Below, in pieces: positions 8,397-17,901 of a stretch of DNA of 64,000 nucleotides. A model generated the notes under the pieces. The model had not been told where the DNA came from, ran no database searches, and saw only the letters and a program-made list of their open reading frames with translations. Position 1 is the first letter of the stretch. Each line of letters begins with the position of its first letter. Source of the stretch: Marinomonas gallaica (GTDB lineage Bacteria; Pseudomonadota; Gammaproteobacteria; Pseudomonadales; Marinomonadaceae); NCBI RefSeq assembly GCF_001639745.1, contig NZ_LTAX01000010.1:62001-126000 (forward strand), in the 5' to 3' direction. The translations under genes were made by a program, and so were the position numbers.

Positions 8397-10520
8397 ATGC
8401 TTTCAGACTCAATTAAACAAAATATTCAAACGGCTTACCGCGCTTACCTTGAAGCAAAAGGCCATAAAGCACGTGTTGGGCAGCGACAAATGATCGCTAC
8501 CATTGCGCGGACCCTTGGTGCCATTAAGCAAGGCACAGAAGGCGAACGCCTAGGTGAAAAGCACGTTGCGGTGGTAGAGGCGGGGACCGGTACGGGCAAA
8601 ACCCTATCGTACTGCTTGTCTGCTATTCCGATTGCTAAAGAGAAAGGCGTCAAGCTGGTGATTTCCACGGCTACAGTGGCTCTACAAGAACAAATTCTTC
8701 ATAAAGAGCTTCCTAGTCTACTAGAGCTAACCGATTACAGTTTTCGCTATACCTTGGCGAAAGGTCGTGGGCGTTATATGTGTCTGAATAACTTGGAAGG
8801 TTTTTTAGGTGCCGAAGAACAAGCCACGGATGATATGTTTGCTGGATTATTCGAACAGCATCTTGCTGCCGACGACATCAATACAGCGCTTTATCAAGAA
8901 ATGGATGAAGCATTAGAAAGTGGCAAATGGGACGGCGATAAAGACAACTGGGAAGGCATCATCCGTGAACAAGATTGGCGTCGACTCACCACTGATCACC
9001 AACAGTGTACAAATCGTAACTGTGCTAACTTTTCAGTCTGTCCATTTTTTAAAGCCCGCGCAGAGTTAGAAACCGCCGATGTGATCGTTGCCAATCATGA
9101 TTTGGTCCTAGCAGATTTATCGTTGGGCGGCGGTGCTATATTGTCTGATCCCAAAGAAACCATATATGTATTCGACGAAGGTCATCACCTACCAGACAAA
9201 GCCATCAGCCACTTTCGCCATGAAGTTAGATTACAGCAGAGCATTAGCTGGCTAAAACAGTTAGATAAAAACTTGATCAACTTACGTCAAGAGCTAACCA
9301 ATGAGGTAAGTTTAACGGGTCAGATCTTATTAAAAATTCCACAGCAGATCCAAAGCACTATTAACTTTATTCAATACGTTCAGCAGGGGCTGGCTCCGTT
9401 TATTCAAGAGTTAGGCTTGGATCAAGATTCTCGTCAGCATCGTTTTGAATTTGGCGTCATTCCAGATGAACTACGTCAACTGGCGTACAGTTTGGCTATG
9501 TCTTATCAAAAGCTGTTTAAGCAGATTGAAAACATTCAGGATGAATGTAAAAAAGTGAAGCAGAATGAAGGAATGGGCATTAAAGAAGATACCGCAGAAA
9601 GCTGGCTGCCTATCTTAGGTGTCATTTTAGGGCGCCTAGAAACCTGCACCGAACTGTGGAAGCTTTATTCAGCGCTGGATGACCAACAATACCCACCTAA
9701 TGCCCGCTGGTTGCTTGTCGTGGGGCAGGGCATGGATCAAGACATTGAATTGGGTGGTTCACCTATCTTGGCAGCTCATACGCTGCGTATGCAGCTGTGG
9801 GACAAATGCTTTGGTGCAGTCGTCACCTCCGCCACATTGACGGCATTAAACGAATTTCACCGCTTTAATATGCGCTCTGGCGTGCCCAGAGAAAGTGAAT
9901 ACCTTCGTGTTATCAGCCCATTTGATTTCGCCAATAAAGGCACCCTTATTGTGCCGGACATGGAGGTTGAACCAAATCAAGCCGATGCACACAGTAAAGA
10001 ACTGATTCGATATTTGAATGACAAAGTAGATCCATTGTTAGGTTCATTGGTTCTATTTTCATCACGTCGTCAAATGGAAGAAGTCGCCGCAGGCTTAAAA
10101 GACACACTTAAAGATATTTTGTTGATACAAGGCGAGCAGTCAAAACGCATTATTTTAGAAACCCACAAAGAGGCGATTGACGCTAAAAAAGGCAGTTTGT
10201 TATTTGGCTTGGCCAGTTTTGCAGAAGGTGTCGATTTACCTGGTGACTATCTCACGCGCGTATACATTGCTAAAATTCCATTTGCGGTGCCAGACGATCC
10301 GGTTGAAGCGACTTTGGCGGAGTGGATTCAAAGGCGTGGAGGTAACCCATTTATGGAAATAACGATTCCTGATGCGTCTCTGCGCCTTGTTCAAGCCACT
10401 GGACGTTTACTTCGTAGTGAGAATGACAGTGGCGAAATTCACATTCTCGATAAGCGTCTTCGCACTAAACGTTATGGCTCACAGCTGATCAATAGCTTAC
10501 CGCCTTATAAACAGATTTAA
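8397..10520 (+). CDS. dinG: ATP-dependent DNA helicase DinG
   Basis: XPD-like superfamily 2 helicase (5'-3') with an Fe-S cluster, damage-inducible and active on R-loops and forked DNA. The 707 residues match E. coli DinG (716). Walker A EAGTGTGKT is at 61-69; the Fe-S cysteines are C near 128 (GRYMCLNN) and the cluster CTNRNCANFSVCPFFKAR near 203-220; the DEAH-type box is VFDEGHHL near 258; the last motif is LVQATGRLLRS. The frame is open back to 8073, but that would cross the LexA boxes and lexA, so the ATG at 8397 is chosen. LexA control fits the name din (damage-inducible). YoaA is the alternative, but the Cys pattern fits DinG. Confidence 0.95.
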   Translation: MLSDSIKQNIQTAYRAYLEAKGHKARVGQRQMIATIARTLGAIKQGTEGERLGEKHVAVVEAGTGTGKTLSYCLSAIPIAKEKGVKLVISTATVALQEQILHKELPSLLELTDYSFRYTLAKGRGRYMCLNNLEGFLGAEEQATDDMFAGLFEQHLAADDINTALYQEMDEALESGKWDGDKDNWEGIIREQDWRRLTTDHQQCTNRNCANFSVCPFFKARAELETADVIVANHDLVLADLSLGGGAILSDPKETIYVFDEGHHLPDKAISHFRHEVRLQQSISWLKQLDKNLINLRQELTNEVSLTGQILLKIPQQIQSTINFIQYVQQGLAPFIQELGLDQDSRQHRFEFGVIPDELRQLAYSLAMSYQKLFKQIENIQDECKKVKQNEGMGIKEDTAESWLPILGVILGRLETCTELWKLYSALDDQQYPPNARWLLVVGQGMDQDIELGGSPILAAHTLRMQLWDKCFGAVVTSATLTALNEFHRFNMRSGVPRESEYLRVISPFDFANKGTLIVPDMEVEPNQADAHSKELIRYLNDKVDPLLGSLVLFSSRRQMEEVAAGLKDTLKDILLIQGEQSKRIILETHKEAIDAKKGSLLFGLASFAEGVDLPGDYLTRVYIAKIPFAVPDDPVEATLAEWIQRRGGNPFMEITIPDASLRLVQATGRLLRSENDSGEIHILDKRLRTKRYGSQLINSLPPYKQI

Positions 10521-10608
10521 CAAACTAAAGGTGATAACTGAGTGCCATTTAGGTACACTCGGAGCCCTGTTAACAAACATTCATTTAAAAGAGATTAAAG
10601 ACTCTCAC

Positions 10609-11937
10609 ATGGAAAAACAGCAAGAAGCCGCGCGCCCAGCCTCTAAAGGGCCAAAGCGCCAGCGCAGACCCCGTCGTAAACACAACAAAAGCAGTGCTAA
10701 CGCCACGGGAGCTAACGCTCCGGCTGCTGAAAAGGAAACTAATGTGCTTTGGTCTATTGATGACTTTAACGTTCCAGAAGTAGAAGGCAAAACTCGTTTC
10801 CACGATCTAAATCTTCCAGATCGCGTACTTCGCGCAATTCAAACCATGGGCTTTGAATACTGCAGCGAAATTCAAGCAGCAACGCTACCCGCTACATTAC
10901 AAGGTTATGACCTGATCGGCCAAGCTCAAACTGGCACAGGTAAAACTGCCGCCTTTCTGATTGCTATGATCAGTGACTTTTTGGATTACCCTGAAAAGCA
11001 AGAACGCCAAAACCATTTTCCACGTGGTCTAATCATTGCGCCGACACGTGAATTGGCTCTTCAAATTGCTGATGAGGCAGAGAAGCTCACTAAGTTTACA
11101 AACTTAAATGTTGTGTCTCTAGTCGGCGGCATGGATTACGACAAACAACGTAAACAACTTGAATCTCTGCATGTTGATCTAGTTGTTGCAACACCTGGTC
11201 GTTTGCTCGACTTCGCGCGCAACAAGAAAGTGATGCTCAACAAAGTAGAATGCGTCGTGCTGGATGAAGCAGATCGAATGCTATCTATGGGCTTTATCCC
11301 AGACGTTAAAAGTATCATTCGTATGACCCCTCATAAAGAGCGTCGTCAGACCATGCTGTTCAGTGCTACGTTCCCAAAAGATGTTCAAGCACTGGCGCGA
11401 CAGTGGACGTATCATCCGCAAGACGTATCAGTTGTACCGAAAGAGACGACGAACAAGAATATCGATCAGGTGATTTATACGGTTTCGGCTGGTCAAAAAT
11501 GGCCTATTCTTAAAAAGTTGATCGAAGATAATGGCAACCAACGTACCATTATTTTTGCTAACCGCCGTGACGAAACACGTGAACTTAATGAAAAGCTAAA
11601 AAAAGCGAACATTAACTGCGCGATGTTATCGGGAGAAGTGTCTCAAGAAAAACGAGTTAAAACGCTTGAGAAGTTCAAAGACGGTAGTCTTCAAGTCCTT
11701 GTTGCGACCGATGTCGCCGGCCGTGGTATTCATGTTGACAACATTGAGCTCGTGGTTAACTACACGTTGCCAGATGATCCTGAAGACTATGTTCACCGTA
11801 TTGGTCGTACAGGCCGAGGTGGCGAAATGGGTAAATCCGTCAGCTTTGCAACGGAAGATGATTCGTTCATGATTCCTGAAATTGAAGCGACAATCGGCGC
11901 CTCGATCCGTTGTGAATACATGCGCGACCAAGACTAA
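10609..11937 (+). CDS. rhlB: DEAD-box RNA helicase RhlB
   Basis: ATP-dependent RNA helicase, partner of RNase E in the degradosome in gammaproteobacteria. It carries the Q motif region, Walker A AQTGTGKTAAF, LDEADRMLSMGF, SATFP, and HRIGRTGRGG, plus a basic Lys/Arg/Ala-rich N-terminal extension of about 50 residues (PKRQRRPRRKHNKSS). The frame is open from 10531, but the M at 10609 is the better start because upstream codons look non-coding. It gives 442 residues (E. coli RhlB 421). It lies 89 bases after dinG and 9 bases before selO. Another RhlB/RhlE-type helicase cannot be fully excluded. Confidence 0.88.
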   Translation: MEKQQEAARPASKGPKRQRRPRRKHNKSSANATGANAPAAEKETNVLWSIDDFNVPEVEGKTRFHDLNLPDRVLRAIQTMGFEYCSEIQAATLPATLQGYDLIGQAQTGTGKTAAFLIAMISDFLDYPEKQERQNHFPRGLIIAPTRELALQIADEAEKLTKFTNLNVVSLVGGMDYDKQRKQLESLHVDLVVATPGRLLDFARNKKVMLNKVECVVLDEADRMLSMGFIPDVKSIIRMTPHKERRQTMLFSATFPKDVQALARQWTYHPQDVSVVPKETTNKNIDQVIYTVSAGQKWPILKKLIEDNGNQRTIIFANRRDETRELNEKLKKANINCAMLSGEVSQEKRVKTLEKFKDGSLQVLVATDVAGRGIHVDNIELVVNYTLPDDPEDYVHRIGRTGRGGEMGKSVSFATEDDSFMIPEIEATIGASIRCEYMRDQD

Positions 11938-11946
11938 AGAGGGTTC

Positions 11947-13365
11947 ATGAAGCTACACCATCATTTTGCTCAGCTGGGCAATGAGTTTTGTGCTCATACC
12001 CTTATTCAACCCTTAGCTGAGCAGCGATTGGTAGAGTATAACAAAACTCTAGCAAGCGAATTAGGTATCGACTTTTCGGATGAAAAGGTTCAAAAGATCT
12101 TAAGTGGTCAAGAGCCAATCGATGAGTCCCTTAGTATGGTGTATGCTGGCCACCAGTTTGGAGGTTTCAGTCCTCGACTAGGTGATGGCCGAGGTGTTTT
12201 GCTCGGTGAGGTAAAAGATCAGCATGGTGTATTACATGATCTTCATGTTAAAGGTGCAGGGCAAACCCCCTTTAGTCGTCAAGGTGATGGAAGAGCTGTG
12301 CTGCGCTCCAGCATTCGAGAATACCTCGCAAGCGAAGCGATGCATGCTCTAGGCATCCCGACCTCTAGAGCACTAGCACTGTACGATAGCAAGCAAGCGG
12401 TTTATCGAGAGCGCCCTGAGTCGGGCGCTTTATTAATCCGTACTGCGCAATCACATGTTCGATTTGGTCACTTTGAGTACTTTTTCGCACATAAAATGTA
12501 TGACCAACTGCAAGAGCTCATCGATTTCACACTCGACACTTATTTCTCACATCACAAAGACAAACCAGAACCGCTAAAAGCTATGTTAATCGAGGTTGTT
12601 CAAAGAACAGCTCGCATGATCGCAAAATGGCAGTCAGTCGGCTTTCAACATGGTGTGATGAATACAGATAACTTTTCAATTCTGGGTGAAACCATCGACT
12701 ACGGCCCATTCGGCTTCATGGAAAACTTCGATGATAAGTGGGTATGTAATCACTCTGATCATGAAGGACGATATGCCTATTACCGACAACCGGGCATTGG
12801 TCTTTGGAACCTGAATTGTTTGATGTTTGCTTTCTCAAAACATTTCTCGCGTGATGAATTGATTGAAGTGCTAAAGCATTATGAGCCTACACTGCAAACC
12901 CATTATGATGAACTAATGATGGCAAAGTTAGGCATAGCAAGTACTTCTGAGTTAGAACCTATGCTGGAAAAGTTGTTTGTTGTACTCAGAAAAGAGCATT
13001 TTGATTTCACGATTTTCTTTCGTTTGTTGAGTCAGGTCGATACAGATCAGCCGGAATTACTCATGGATGAAGTCGTAGATAGAAAAGCAATGGCAGATTG
13101 GTTGGATTACTATTGGTCAATTAGAAATGACGGACGAGATCAACAGGCCGTCAGTCAACAGATGCAAAAAGTGAATCCAAAATTTGTTCTAAGAAATTAC
13201 CTTGCGCATGAAGTTATTGAAGCAGCAGAATCGGGTAATTACTTGCCGTTTAGACAGTTGCTTAACGTACTCAACAGTCCATTTGAAGAGCATGAAGAAA
13301 GTAATGCTTTTGCGATGCGAGCCCCTGATTGGGCTCGTCACCTAGAAGTAAGCTGCTCTTCATAA
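11947..13365 (+). CDS. selO: protein adenylyltransferase SelO (YdiU)
   Basis: Pseudokinase-fold enzyme that transfers AMP from ATP to Ser/Thr/Tyr of target proteins and is linked to oxidative stress. The 472 residues match E. coli YdiU (478). The conserved blocks are YAGHQFGGFSPRLGDGRG, KGAGQTPFSRQGDGRAVLR, and the metal-binding segment HGVMNTDNFSILGETIDYGP. The C-terminus ends in SCSS, the position of Sec in the eukaryotic protein; the Cys (C470) is the redox cysteine that can pair with an activation-loop Cys in E. coli. It follows rhlB by 9 bases and precedes gpsA by 21. Confidence 0.95.
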   Translation: MKLHHHFAQLGNEFCAHTLIQPLAEQRLVEYNKTLASELGIDFSDEKVQKILSGQEPIDESLSMVYAGHQFGGFSPRLGDGRGVLLGEVKDQHGVLHDLHVKGAGQTPFSRQGDGRAVLRSSIREYLASEAMHALGIPTSRALALYDSKQAVYRERPESGALLIRTAQSHVRFGHFEYFFAHKMYDQLQELIDFTLDTYFSHHKDKPEPLKAMLIEVVQRTARMIAKWQSVGFQHGVMNTDNFSILGETIDYGPFGFMENFDDKWVCNHSDHEGRYAYYRQPGIGLWNLNCLMFAFSKHFSRDELIEVLKHYEPTLQTHYDELMMAKLGIASTSELEPMLEKLFVVLRKEHFDFTIFFRLLSQVDTDQPELLMDEVVDRKAMADWLDYYWSIRNDGRDQQAVSQQMQKVNPKFVLRNYLAHEVIEAAESGNYLPFRQLLNVLNSPFEEHEESNAFAMRAPDWARHLEVSCSS

Positions 13366-13386
13366 CGATAAGGTATTAGTGTAACC

Positions 13387-14418
13387 ATGGATAAACAATC
13401 GGTTTGTGTTTTAGGTGGCGGAAGTTTTGGCACCGCTTTGGCGAATATCATGGCCAACAATGGTCATCAGGTTAGCCAGTGGATGCGAAACGAAGAGCAG
13501 GTCGAGGAAATCAACCTGACAGGTTTGAACAGTCGTTATCTACCTAACGCACCTTTGCATCGTGAGCTTTTAGCGACTAATAACCTAGAAGAAGCGATTC
13601 GTGCGAGTGATACCATTTTTGTATCCATTCCATCAAAGTCCTTCGAACAGGTTGTTGAACGCATTAAGCCGTTGCTGACACCAGAAAAAATTCTAATCAG
13701 CACCACGAAGGGTTTTAACCCAAGTCGATTTGAGCTGATGAGCGACATTTTACGTCGCAATGGTATTTCGGATCGAATTGGGGTTCTCAGTGGACCAAAC
13801 TTGGCGAAGGAAATTGCTGCTGGTCAGCTGACGGGGTCAGTCATTGCCAGTGAAGACGATGACTTGCGTGAAACCGTGATCGAATTATTGAAATCTCGCA
13901 CGTTTCGAGTTTACGAAAACCATGACAGTAAAGGCGTAGAACTGGCGGGCGCTTTGAAAAATATCTACGCAATTGTCTGTGGTTTAGCAAAAGCTAAAAA
14001 GGTCGGTGAAAACACCATGGCCATGATTATGACTCGAAGTTTGGCTGAAATGAGCCGCTTCGCTGTGCACTTCGGAGCAAATCCAATGACATTTCTTGGT
14101 TTAGCTGGCATGGGGGATTTGATCGCTACCTGTACGTCGCCTTTAAGCCGCAACTATCGGGTCGGTTTTGCACTGGGCTCTGGAGAAGAGCTAGAAAAAG
14201 CAATCGGAGCGATCGGTGAGGTGGCAGAAGGTGTGAATACTTTGCGCATGGTTGTAGAAGAGGCTGATAAACACGGTCTTTACATGCCACTCGCGTCGGG
14301 GTTGTACAAATTGATTTTTGACAATGCGAGTTTAGACTCCTTGATTGGAACCCTGATGACAGGTGAACAAAAATGGGATGTTGAGTTCGCGACAGCTGGA
14401 GTAAATAGAAATGAATAA
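13387..14418 (+). CDS. gpsA: glycerol-3-phosphate dehydrogenase [NAD(P)+]
   Basis: Reduces dihydroxyacetone phosphate to sn-glycerol 3-phosphate for phospholipid synthesis. The 343 residues include the Rossmann dinucleotide loop LGGGSFGTALA (8-18), the SGPNLAKEIA segment, the catalytic Lys in ELAGALKNIYAI, and the GLAGMGDLIATCTSPLSRN signature. It is followed, with an 8-base overlap, by the DUF4389 gene and sixA, a common neighbour group in Pseudomonas-like genomes. Confidence 0.97.
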   Translation: MDKQSVCVLGGGSFGTALANIMANNGHQVSQWMRNEEQVEEINLTGLNSRYLPNAPLHRELLATNNLEEAIRASDTIFVSIPSKSFEQVVERIKPLLTPEKILISTTKGFNPSRFELMSDILRRNGISDRIGVLSGPNLAKEIAAGQLTGSVIASEDDDLRETVIELLKSRTFRVYENHDSKGVELAGALKNIYAIVCGLAKAKKVGENTMAMIMTRSLAEMSRFAVHFGANPMTFLGLAGMGDLIATCTSPLSRNYRVGFALGSGEELEKAIGAIGEVAEGVNTLRMVVEEADKHGLYMPLASGLYKLIFDNASLDSLIGTLMTGEQKWDVEFATAGVNRNE

Positions 14419-14692
14419 ACCTGGTTACGCTAATCAAGACTTTTGGATCAGAATGTTGTTTATGCTGATTTATTGGGGGCTTCTAAACATTGCATTAACT
14501 GTGTTTGGCTTCCTTGTGATCATTACAACACTGGTTCGCTTTGGCTCTAAAACGGAACTTACTTCGTTGAACTACTGGTTATCTTCAACGGGTGTATTTA
14601 TTAAGCAAACTATTTCTTTCTTGTCGTTCTCGAAAGAAGAGAAACCTTTCCCGTTCCAGTCTTGGCCTGAAAAAGATAGCCGTGAAGACTAA
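14411..14692 (+). CDS. DUF4389 membrane protein
   Basis: 93-residue protein with one long or two short hydrophobic helices (FMLIYWGLLNIALTVFGFLVIITTLVRF) and a polar C-terminal tail, matching the small DUF4389 family. It starts within the 3' end of gpsA (8-base overlap) and overlaps the sixA start by 11 bases, so the three are translationally coupled. Function unknown; the company of a phospholipid-precursor enzyme and a phosphohistidine phosphatase gives no direct clue. Confidence 0.85.
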   Translation: MNKPGYANQDFWIRMLFMLIYWGLLNIALTVFGFLVIITTLVRFGSKTELTSLNYWLSSTGVFIKQTISFLSFSKEEKPFPFQSWPEKDSRED

Positions 14693-15161
14693 GCGTCTCT
14701 ATATATTGCGTCATGGTAACGCTGAGCCTTATTGCTATGAGCAAGATGCTCAGCGTGCGTTAACCAAACAAGGGATTGAAGAAGTGCGCAGCACTGCTCA
14801 ACAATTCTCAGTCCTTGGTGAAAAACTTGATGCTGTGTTTGTGAGCCCGTATCTACGGGCTCAACAAACCGCAAACGAATTTTTAAGAGTATCAGGGTCT
14901 CAAGCTACTCCTGAAACCCTAGACTCAATTACCCCCAGTGGTAAAGAACTTGATGTAGCGCTTTGGCTGCATGACCTTCCTTATGAGTCCATCCTGTTAG
15001 TGACCCATCAACCCTTTGCATTTGAATTAGTTGAAATGCTTGCTGATGCGCCTTTGCCATACAATTTTCAAATGACGACAGCGACCATGGCGTCTTTAGA
15101 AGGGGAACTATTTGCTACGGCATGCTGTCAATTTAGATGGGCAATTTCACCTAATTACTAA
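14682..15161 (+). CDS. sixA: phosphohistidine phosphatase SixA
   Basis: Histidine-phosphatase-superfamily enzyme; E. coli SixA removes phosphate from histidines of phosphorelay and nitrogen PTS proteins. The catalytic RHG is residues 10-12 in YILRHGNAEPY, with SPYLRAQQTA and the second His in LLVTHQPFAFELV. A GTG start at 14682 is chosen: it gives 159 residues (E. coli 161) beginning two or three residues before the first strand, whereas the upstream in-frame codons lie inside the DUF4389 gene. It is the last gene of the gpsA group. Confidence 0.92.
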   Translation: MKTKRLYILRHGNAEPYCYEQDAQRALTKQGIEEVRSTAQQFSVLGEKLDAVFVSPYLRAQQTANEFLRVSGSQATPETLDSITPSGKELDVALWLHDLPYESILLVTHQPFAFELVEMLADAPLPYNFQMTTATMASLEGELFATACCQFRWAISPNY

Positions 15162-15176
15162 ATAAGCAACGTTACA

Positions 15177-16037
15177 ATGTCCAACGACACAGTATTCCAG
15201 CTTGGCCATACAACCATTGCAGCAACCCAATGGCTCTCTGTTAACCCAGATGCTACGCATATCGTGATGTTACACGGCTGGCTGGATAATGCCGCGTCAT
15301 TCGCAACTTTAGCGCCTGAACTTTCTGATTTTATTATCACCGCATTAGATTTAGCCGGACACGGGAAGTCTCAACATCGTCCTGATGGCTGCTTTTATCA
15401 TTTATGGGACTATGTGCTAGATGTCATTGCGGTGCTTAAAACGTCGACTCAAAACGTTTGGCTTCTTGGACACAGCATGGGAGGAGCAGTCGCCATGTTG
15501 GTAGCAGCGATGGTGCCAGACAAAGTCCGTGGTCTTGTTATATTGGATAGCATGGGCCCAGCAACGGCGACTCCAGATCAACGTGTAACGACAATGCAGC
15601 GCTCAATGCAAAAAATGCTTAAGAAGAGAACGATTAGATCGTCTCGTTACCAATCAAAAGAAGCTCTTGTTCATGCTCGGATGCATGGATTTACTGAACT
15701 TTCCTATGAAGCCGCTAAGCCACTTGTTGAGCGCGGTGCTACCTTTGAAAATGGTGAGTGGAAATGGCGAACAGATCATAAGCTGTCCTTCCCATCCCCC
15801 TTTCGCATGGATGAAGCTTCAGTTGAAGCTTACATTCAGGCAATAAAATGCCCAACTTTAGCCCTTGTTGCCAATCAAGGGATCTTTGCACGACAACAAG
15901 AACTGGTAGAAAAACGAGCAAAAGCATTTCCTTGGATTAAACTTAAACGATTAGAAGGCAACCACCATTTCCATTTGGAACCTTCAACGTCGGTTTGCGT
16001 CGCTCAGGAAATCCATCGATTTATCGACCAAAATTAG
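15177..16037 (+). CDS. alpha/beta-fold hydrolase
   Basis: 286-residue hydrolase with the oxyanion-hole motif MLHGWLDNAASF (31-42), the nucleophile elbow GHSMG (S100), an acid region near residue 230, and the catalytic His in NHHFHLEP near 264. The general shape is that of small-ester hydrolases similar to those next to DUF4892 genes in Pseudomonas. Substrate cannot be predicted. It starts 15 bases after sixA and precedes the DUF4892 gene by 27 bases, so it is probably in one transcript with it. Confidence 0.88.
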   Translation: MSNDTVFQLGHTTIAATQWLSVNPDATHIVMLHGWLDNAASFATLAPELSDFIITALDLAGHGKSQHRPDGCFYHLWDYVLDVIAVLKTSTQNVWLLGHSMGGAVAMLVAAMVPDKVRGLVILDSMGPATATPDQRVTTMQRSMQKMLKKRTIRSSRYQSKEALVHARMHGFTELSYEAAKPLVERGATFENGEWKWRTDHKLSFPSPFRMDEASVEAYIQAIKCPTLALVANQGIFARQQELVEKRAKAFPWIKLKRLEGNHHFHLEPSTSVCVAQEIHRFIDQN

Positions 16038-16064
16038 ATTATTACAATCTAAGGAGTAGTGGTT

Positions 16065-16865
16065 ATGTTTCGAGTTATTGGGGCAATGATGTCTTCCTTG
16101 CTATTAACCAGTGCCAGTACGGTATTGTTTGCGCAGGACACAGAAATCCCTGTTTATCGAGGGGCGAACATCGTCAAAAGCAAACCGGTAGAAAAGAGCT
16201 ACATTGAAATACCTTTAGCAAAAATCTATCGCTCTGGAAGAGGTTGGGAGCCTGAAAAGATCGAATTAGTAGAAGGCACCGCTGTTCAAACCTTGTATAA
16301 AATTGGGCGTAATGTACCAATGGAAACCGTAGAACAATTTTATCAAGAGGCCATCCAGAATTTATCTGACGTCGAAATGCTGTTCACTTGTCAAAGTCGA
16401 TCTTGCGGCAGCTCTAATGCGTGGGCAAATAATTTCTTTAACGATTATCTGTTGTACGGATCCGATTCCAGTCAGTCACTTTGGGTACTTAGGGACCAAA
16501 GCATGCATTACTGGGTGGTGTATCTAAACCGCCGAGGTGCAGGCGACATCATGGTTCGAATTGATGAAGTTGTTCCAAGCGGCAACGATCTGGGGATTAA
16601 TATTCTGGCTCAACTTAACGCGACAGATGTTCCTCGAATTCGCCGCTTTTTATCTGATTTAGAGACATTAGATGGCCTGGTCGCGTTTGTGACCAGTGAA
16701 GCGGACAATCGTAGTGCGATTCGCGTAGGTGATGCTTACATTGAAGAAATTCGGCGCACCTTAAACCCTAGTGAACTATCCAGTATCCGGTTTATTAATT
16801 TAGCCAACATGGGTGACTCCACTTACGGGTCACATCGTGTTATTTTTGTGCGTGATTCCAACTAG
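16065..16865 (+). CDS. exported DUF4892-family protein
   Basis: 266 residues with an N-terminal signal peptide (FRVIGAMMSSLLLTSASTVLFA, cleavage likely after FAQ or FA) and a periplasmic domain with a Cys pair in FTCQSRSCGSS. The whole pattern fits DUF4892, whose C-terminal half looks OmpA-like. The start at 16065 is set by AAGGAG 8 bases upstream; the GTG at 16059 would be too close to it. It sits between an alpha/beta hydrolase and a patatin phospholipase, which hints at envelope lipid or cell-surface work; that is inference. Confidence 0.75.
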   Translation: MFRVIGAMMSSLLLTSASTVLFAQDTEIPVYRGANIVKSKPVEKSYIEIPLAKIYRSGRGWEPEKIELVEGTAVQTLYKIGRNVPMETVEQFYQEAIQNLSDVEMLFTCQSRSCGSSNAWANNFFNDYLLYGSDSSQSLWVLRDQSMHYWVVYLNRRGAGDIMVRIDEVVPSGNDLGINILAQLNATDVPRIRRFLSDLETLDGLVAFVTSEADNRSAIRVGDAYIEEIRRTLNPSELSSIRFINLANMGDSTYGSHRVIFVRDSN

Positions 16866-16883
16866 CTAGGAAAGCGTACATAC

Positions 16884-17822
16884 ATGTCTCAAAAAACGGT
16901 CTCTTTAGTGCTTGGCAGTGGTGCTGCCCGTGGCCATGCTCACATTGGCGTTATTAATGCGATAGAGGAGCAAGGCTTTAAGGTGGTATCTGTGTCCGGC
17001 TGTTCAATCGGTGCCATCGTCGGTGGTATATATTTGTGTGGTAAATTAGCAGAATATCAGAAATGGGCCGAGTCATTGGATCGATTTCATGTCTTAAAGC
17101 TACTGGATATGGCCGTTTTAATGGGGGGCTATGTCCGGGGAGATCGCTATTTCCAAGTTATTGAAGACCTGATTGGCAATAAAGTCAGTATTGAATCACT
17201 CCCTTTACCTTTTACTGCGATAGGCGTCGACATTTTAAGCCAAAAAGAATTTTGGTTTCAAAGAGGCAGTTTGTTACAAGCTATGCGTGCCTCATCCGCA
17301 GTACCTTCAGTAGTCAGCCCTGTACAAGTAGGCAGTCGCGTCTATGTTGATGGCGGCGTGCTTAACCCTCTTCCTATTATACCAACCGTTTCAGCTGGTG
17401 CAGACTATATCATTGCCGTGGACCTAAATGGCCCAGCTCAACATCCTGCAAACCCTCCCTTTGTTGTACCGGAAAAAGAGTCAGAATGGTGGCACAACAT
17501 CAAAGATTTTTTCAGCAAAGCGAAAGAAGAAAGTGGTGGTGGAGAGGTTATGGAGCCTGAAAAACGCTACGACACCCAAAGTTGGGGCCGCATTCAAACC
17601 ATTAACATGATGTTTGAAACGATGCAGGAGTCTCTAACTCAATATAAAGTGGCAGGCTACCCACCGGATCTTTTAATTTCCATTCCTAAAGACGCATGCA
17701 GTTTCTATGAGTTCTGGCGATCGAAAGAGCTAATCAAACTTGGTTATGATGTTGCCACAGAGGCGCTATCTCAATTAACCAATCGAGAACGACGACATTA
17801 CTCTTTTCCGAGTGGTGGCTAA
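16884..17822 (+). CDS. rssA: patatin-like phospholipase (RssA type)
   Basis: Ser-Asp dyad hydrolase of the patatin family. The 312 residues show the oxyanion loop GSGAARGHAHIG (11-22), nucleophile S41 in GCSIG, and the catalytic Asp in VYVDGGVLNPLP near 157. Length and order match E. coli RssA (301). It lacks a signal peptide or membrane helix, so it is predicted cytoplasmic or peripheral. The gene starts 18 bases after the DUF4892 gene. Confidence 0.9.
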   Translation: MSQKTVSLVLGSGAARGHAHIGVINAIEEQGFKVVSVSGCSIGAIVGGIYLCGKLAEYQKWAESLDRFHVLKLLDMAVLMGGYVRGDRYFQVIEDLIGNKVSIESLPLPFTAIGVDILSQKEFWFQRGSLLQAMRASSAVPSVVSPVQVGSRVYVDGGVLNPLPIIPTVSAGADYIIAVDLNGPAQHPANPPFVVPEKESEWWHNIKDFFSKAKEESGGGEVMEPEKRYDTQSWGRIQTINMMFETMQESLTQYKVAGYPPDLLISIPKDACSFYEFWRSKELIKLGYDVATEALSQLTNRERRHYSFPSGG

Positions 17823-17840
17823 CCCACTGGATATTAATGG

Positions 17841-17880
17841 TAAATAAAGTAAAATGCCTATCTATATTTTACTTTATTTA
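17841..17880. repeat. perfect 15-bp inverted repeat, candidate operator
   Basis: TAAATAAAGTAAAAT and ATTTTACTTTATTTA separated by 10 bases, 21 bases upstream of the chosen kfrA-like start. It is AT-only in the stem apart from one G/C pair, so it is a poor terminator; an operator bound by a dimer is more likely. Plasmid KfrA proteins repress their own genes through inverted repeats. Confidence 0.7.
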
Positions 17881-17901
17881 ACTACTCCGAGCGTATGGCA
17901 C

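Noticed and set aside
17854..17901. Start of the KfrA-like gene at 17854
   Set aside because: The ATG lies in the first arm of the inverted repeat and the conserved MARK block begins at 17902.
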